Of a stretch of DNA of 64,000 bases, positions 63,650-64,000 are shown one piece after another. This DNA is from Chionis minor (Eukaryota > Chordata > Aves > Charadriiformes > Chionididae). Position 1 is the stretch's first letter, and every line of letters starts with the position of its first letter. The DNA lies in the NCBI GenBank assembly GCA_013398295.1, contig VZSF01008218.1:749371-813370 (forward strand). Reading direction: 5' to 3'. The translations under genes and the position numbers were made by a program. A model generated the notes under the pieces. It made no database searches, was not told where the DNA came from, and saw only the letters and a list, made by a program, of their open reading frames with translations.

Positions 63650-63973
63650 GTTTTTGACCCCGCAGTGGCAGCAGACAGTCCACAGGTACTTGAGGGTCCT
63701 CCACAGCAGGATGATAAAGAGTCCCCCAAAGAAAGTGACCATGGATGAGGCGAGGAAAGCCCACCACATGCGCTGTCCGCGGCTATCGCAGGGCACCTCC
63801 ATGGTCACCGGGATGATGAGCGCATCCATCTTGGGCACATTGACGGGGGAGGAGGACGAGTCTGTGTTGAGATTGTTGGCGTTGATATTGTTACTCATTC
63901 TAATGCCGCCGCCGCCGCCGCCGCCCGGGTAGGAGCCGCCGCCGCCGCCGCCGCCGCCGCTGCCATTTGCCAT
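63647..63973 (-). CDS. KCNMA1: KCNMA1 exon 1 (BK/Slo1 potassium channel alpha subunit, N-terminus), partial gene
   Basis: This is the first coding exon of the BK channel pore subunit, a plasma-membrane K+ channel gated by voltage and cytosolic Ca2+. It encodes 109 residues. Residues 1-48 are a low-complexity extracellular leader with Gly runs at 6-13 and 17-23 and a short Ser run at 39-42. Residues 49 onward ([20 protein letters not shown]) match the near-invariant vertebrate BK N-terminus. Residues about 69-91 form the S0 membrane segment unique to Slo1, which puts the N-terminus outside. Cys101, 102 and 104 in the S0-S1 linker correspond to the known palmitoylation cluster (C53/C54/C56 in MDAL numbering). 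The reading frame runs on past the exon as GTAACC, so the coding part is cut at AAG|GT in phase 0. The start is chosen from the family leader MANG and a strong context (G at -3, G at +4). M26 and M49 are the other in-frame starts known in the family. The human poly-Ser expansion is reduced to four Ser. Exons 2 onward lie beyond position 1. Identification is by recognition, not a database search. Confidence 0.98.
63904..63962 (-). repeat. Two GGC triplet runs encoding poly-glycine
   Basis: Two near-pure GCC runs on the plus strand (GGC on the coding strand) encode Gly17-23 and Gly6-13. They are separated by a short non-repetitive piece coding Ser-Tyr-Pro. Almost pure GGC codon use suggests replication slippage, so length is likely to vary between individuals and species. 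The run lies in the extracellular leader, outside S0. Confidence 0.95.
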
Positions 63974-64000
63974 AGCTAACAGCGAGCCGGGCGCGCAGGG
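63974..64000 (-). other. KCNMA1: KCNMA1 5' UTR, truncated by window edge
   Basis: The 27 bases upstream of the KCNMA1 ATG are GC- and CpG-rich on the transcribed strand, with no upstream ATG. Together with GTTAGCTATGG at the start they give a good initiation context. The transcription start and core promoter are outside the window. Confidence 0.8.

Larger units (their letters stand above)
63255..64000. promoter_or_regulatory. CpG island spanning KCNMA1 exon 1 and the start of intron 1
   Basis: From about 63255 to the window end the sequence changes sharply from AT-rich intron to GC-rich DNA with dense, undepleted CpG, continuing through exon 1 and the 5' UTR. This is the usual signature of a vertebrate CpG-island promoter. 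The island extends about 390 bases into the intron. Open frames on both strands here (for example 63249-63932, plus) are by-products of GC richness and the triplet repeats. The upstream half of the island is beyond position 64000. Confidence 0.85.

Noticed and set aside
63249..63932. 227-codon frame antisense to KCNMA1 exon 1
   Set aside because: It mirrors the conserved exon and GC-rich island on the wrong strand; Pro/Arg-rich translation from triplet repeats.

Overview
The window reads as nuclear DNA of a bird. The two main reasons are five copies of the CR1 non-LTR retrotransposon, several ending in the avian-type ATTCTATG octamer, and one unmistakable vertebrate coding exon at the right edge. 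That exon (63647-63973, minus strand) encodes the N-terminus of KCNMA1, the pore-forming alpha subunit of the large-conductance calcium- and voltage-activated potassium (BK, Slo1) channel. It carries the poly-glycine leader, the MDALIIP alternative start, transmembrane segment S0 and the palmitoylated CCHC patch, and ends at a GT donor in phase 0. The transcript runs right to left. The window stops 27 bases upstream of the ATG, so the promoter is essentially outside.

Everything from 63646 down to 1 is therefore KCNMA1 intron 1, at least 63.6 kb long here. Exon 2 is not present: nothing resembling the conserved linker and S1 coding sequence was seen. No other complete protein-coding gene, RNA gene or CRISPR array could be supported. 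The many short open frames look like chance frames in AT-rich DNA or CR1 remnants.

Layout, left to right: 1-14907 is AT-rich unique sequence with one ancient SINE-like relic (about 5900-5960) and one member of a two-copy dispersed repeat (6105-6205). A CR1 tail lies at 14908-15143, followed by a GC-rich patch to about 15500. The 15.5-36.5 kb stretch is unique AT-rich sequence with microsatellites, a 42-base CR1 stub at 20652, and a CpG-retaining block at 27640-28030. A degenerate three-copy minisatellite lies at 33661-33800 and an exon-like segment at 35714-35799. A CR1 with an open reverse-transcriptase C-terminus lies at 36545-37008, and a second CR1 subfamily at 46183-46653 and 59009-59560. 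The 52.8-58.8 kb part, nearest the gene start, is unusual: it holds an exon-like segment with a signal-peptide-like frame and three CpG-retaining blocks. The strongest of these is 58321-58740, with about 35 CpG in 420 bases by hand count. A G-rich minisatellite with an unresolved base lies at 59704-59790. The exon 1 CpG island begins near 63255 and includes a pure pyrimidine tract directly behind the splice donor.

I did not find a clearly novel genetic system. The best leads are the intronic CpG-rich blocks as possible regulatory elements or alternative promoters, the two exon-like segments, the widely scattered T-run/GGG tracts in both orientations, and a two-copy dispersed repeat with exactly conserved internal spacing.
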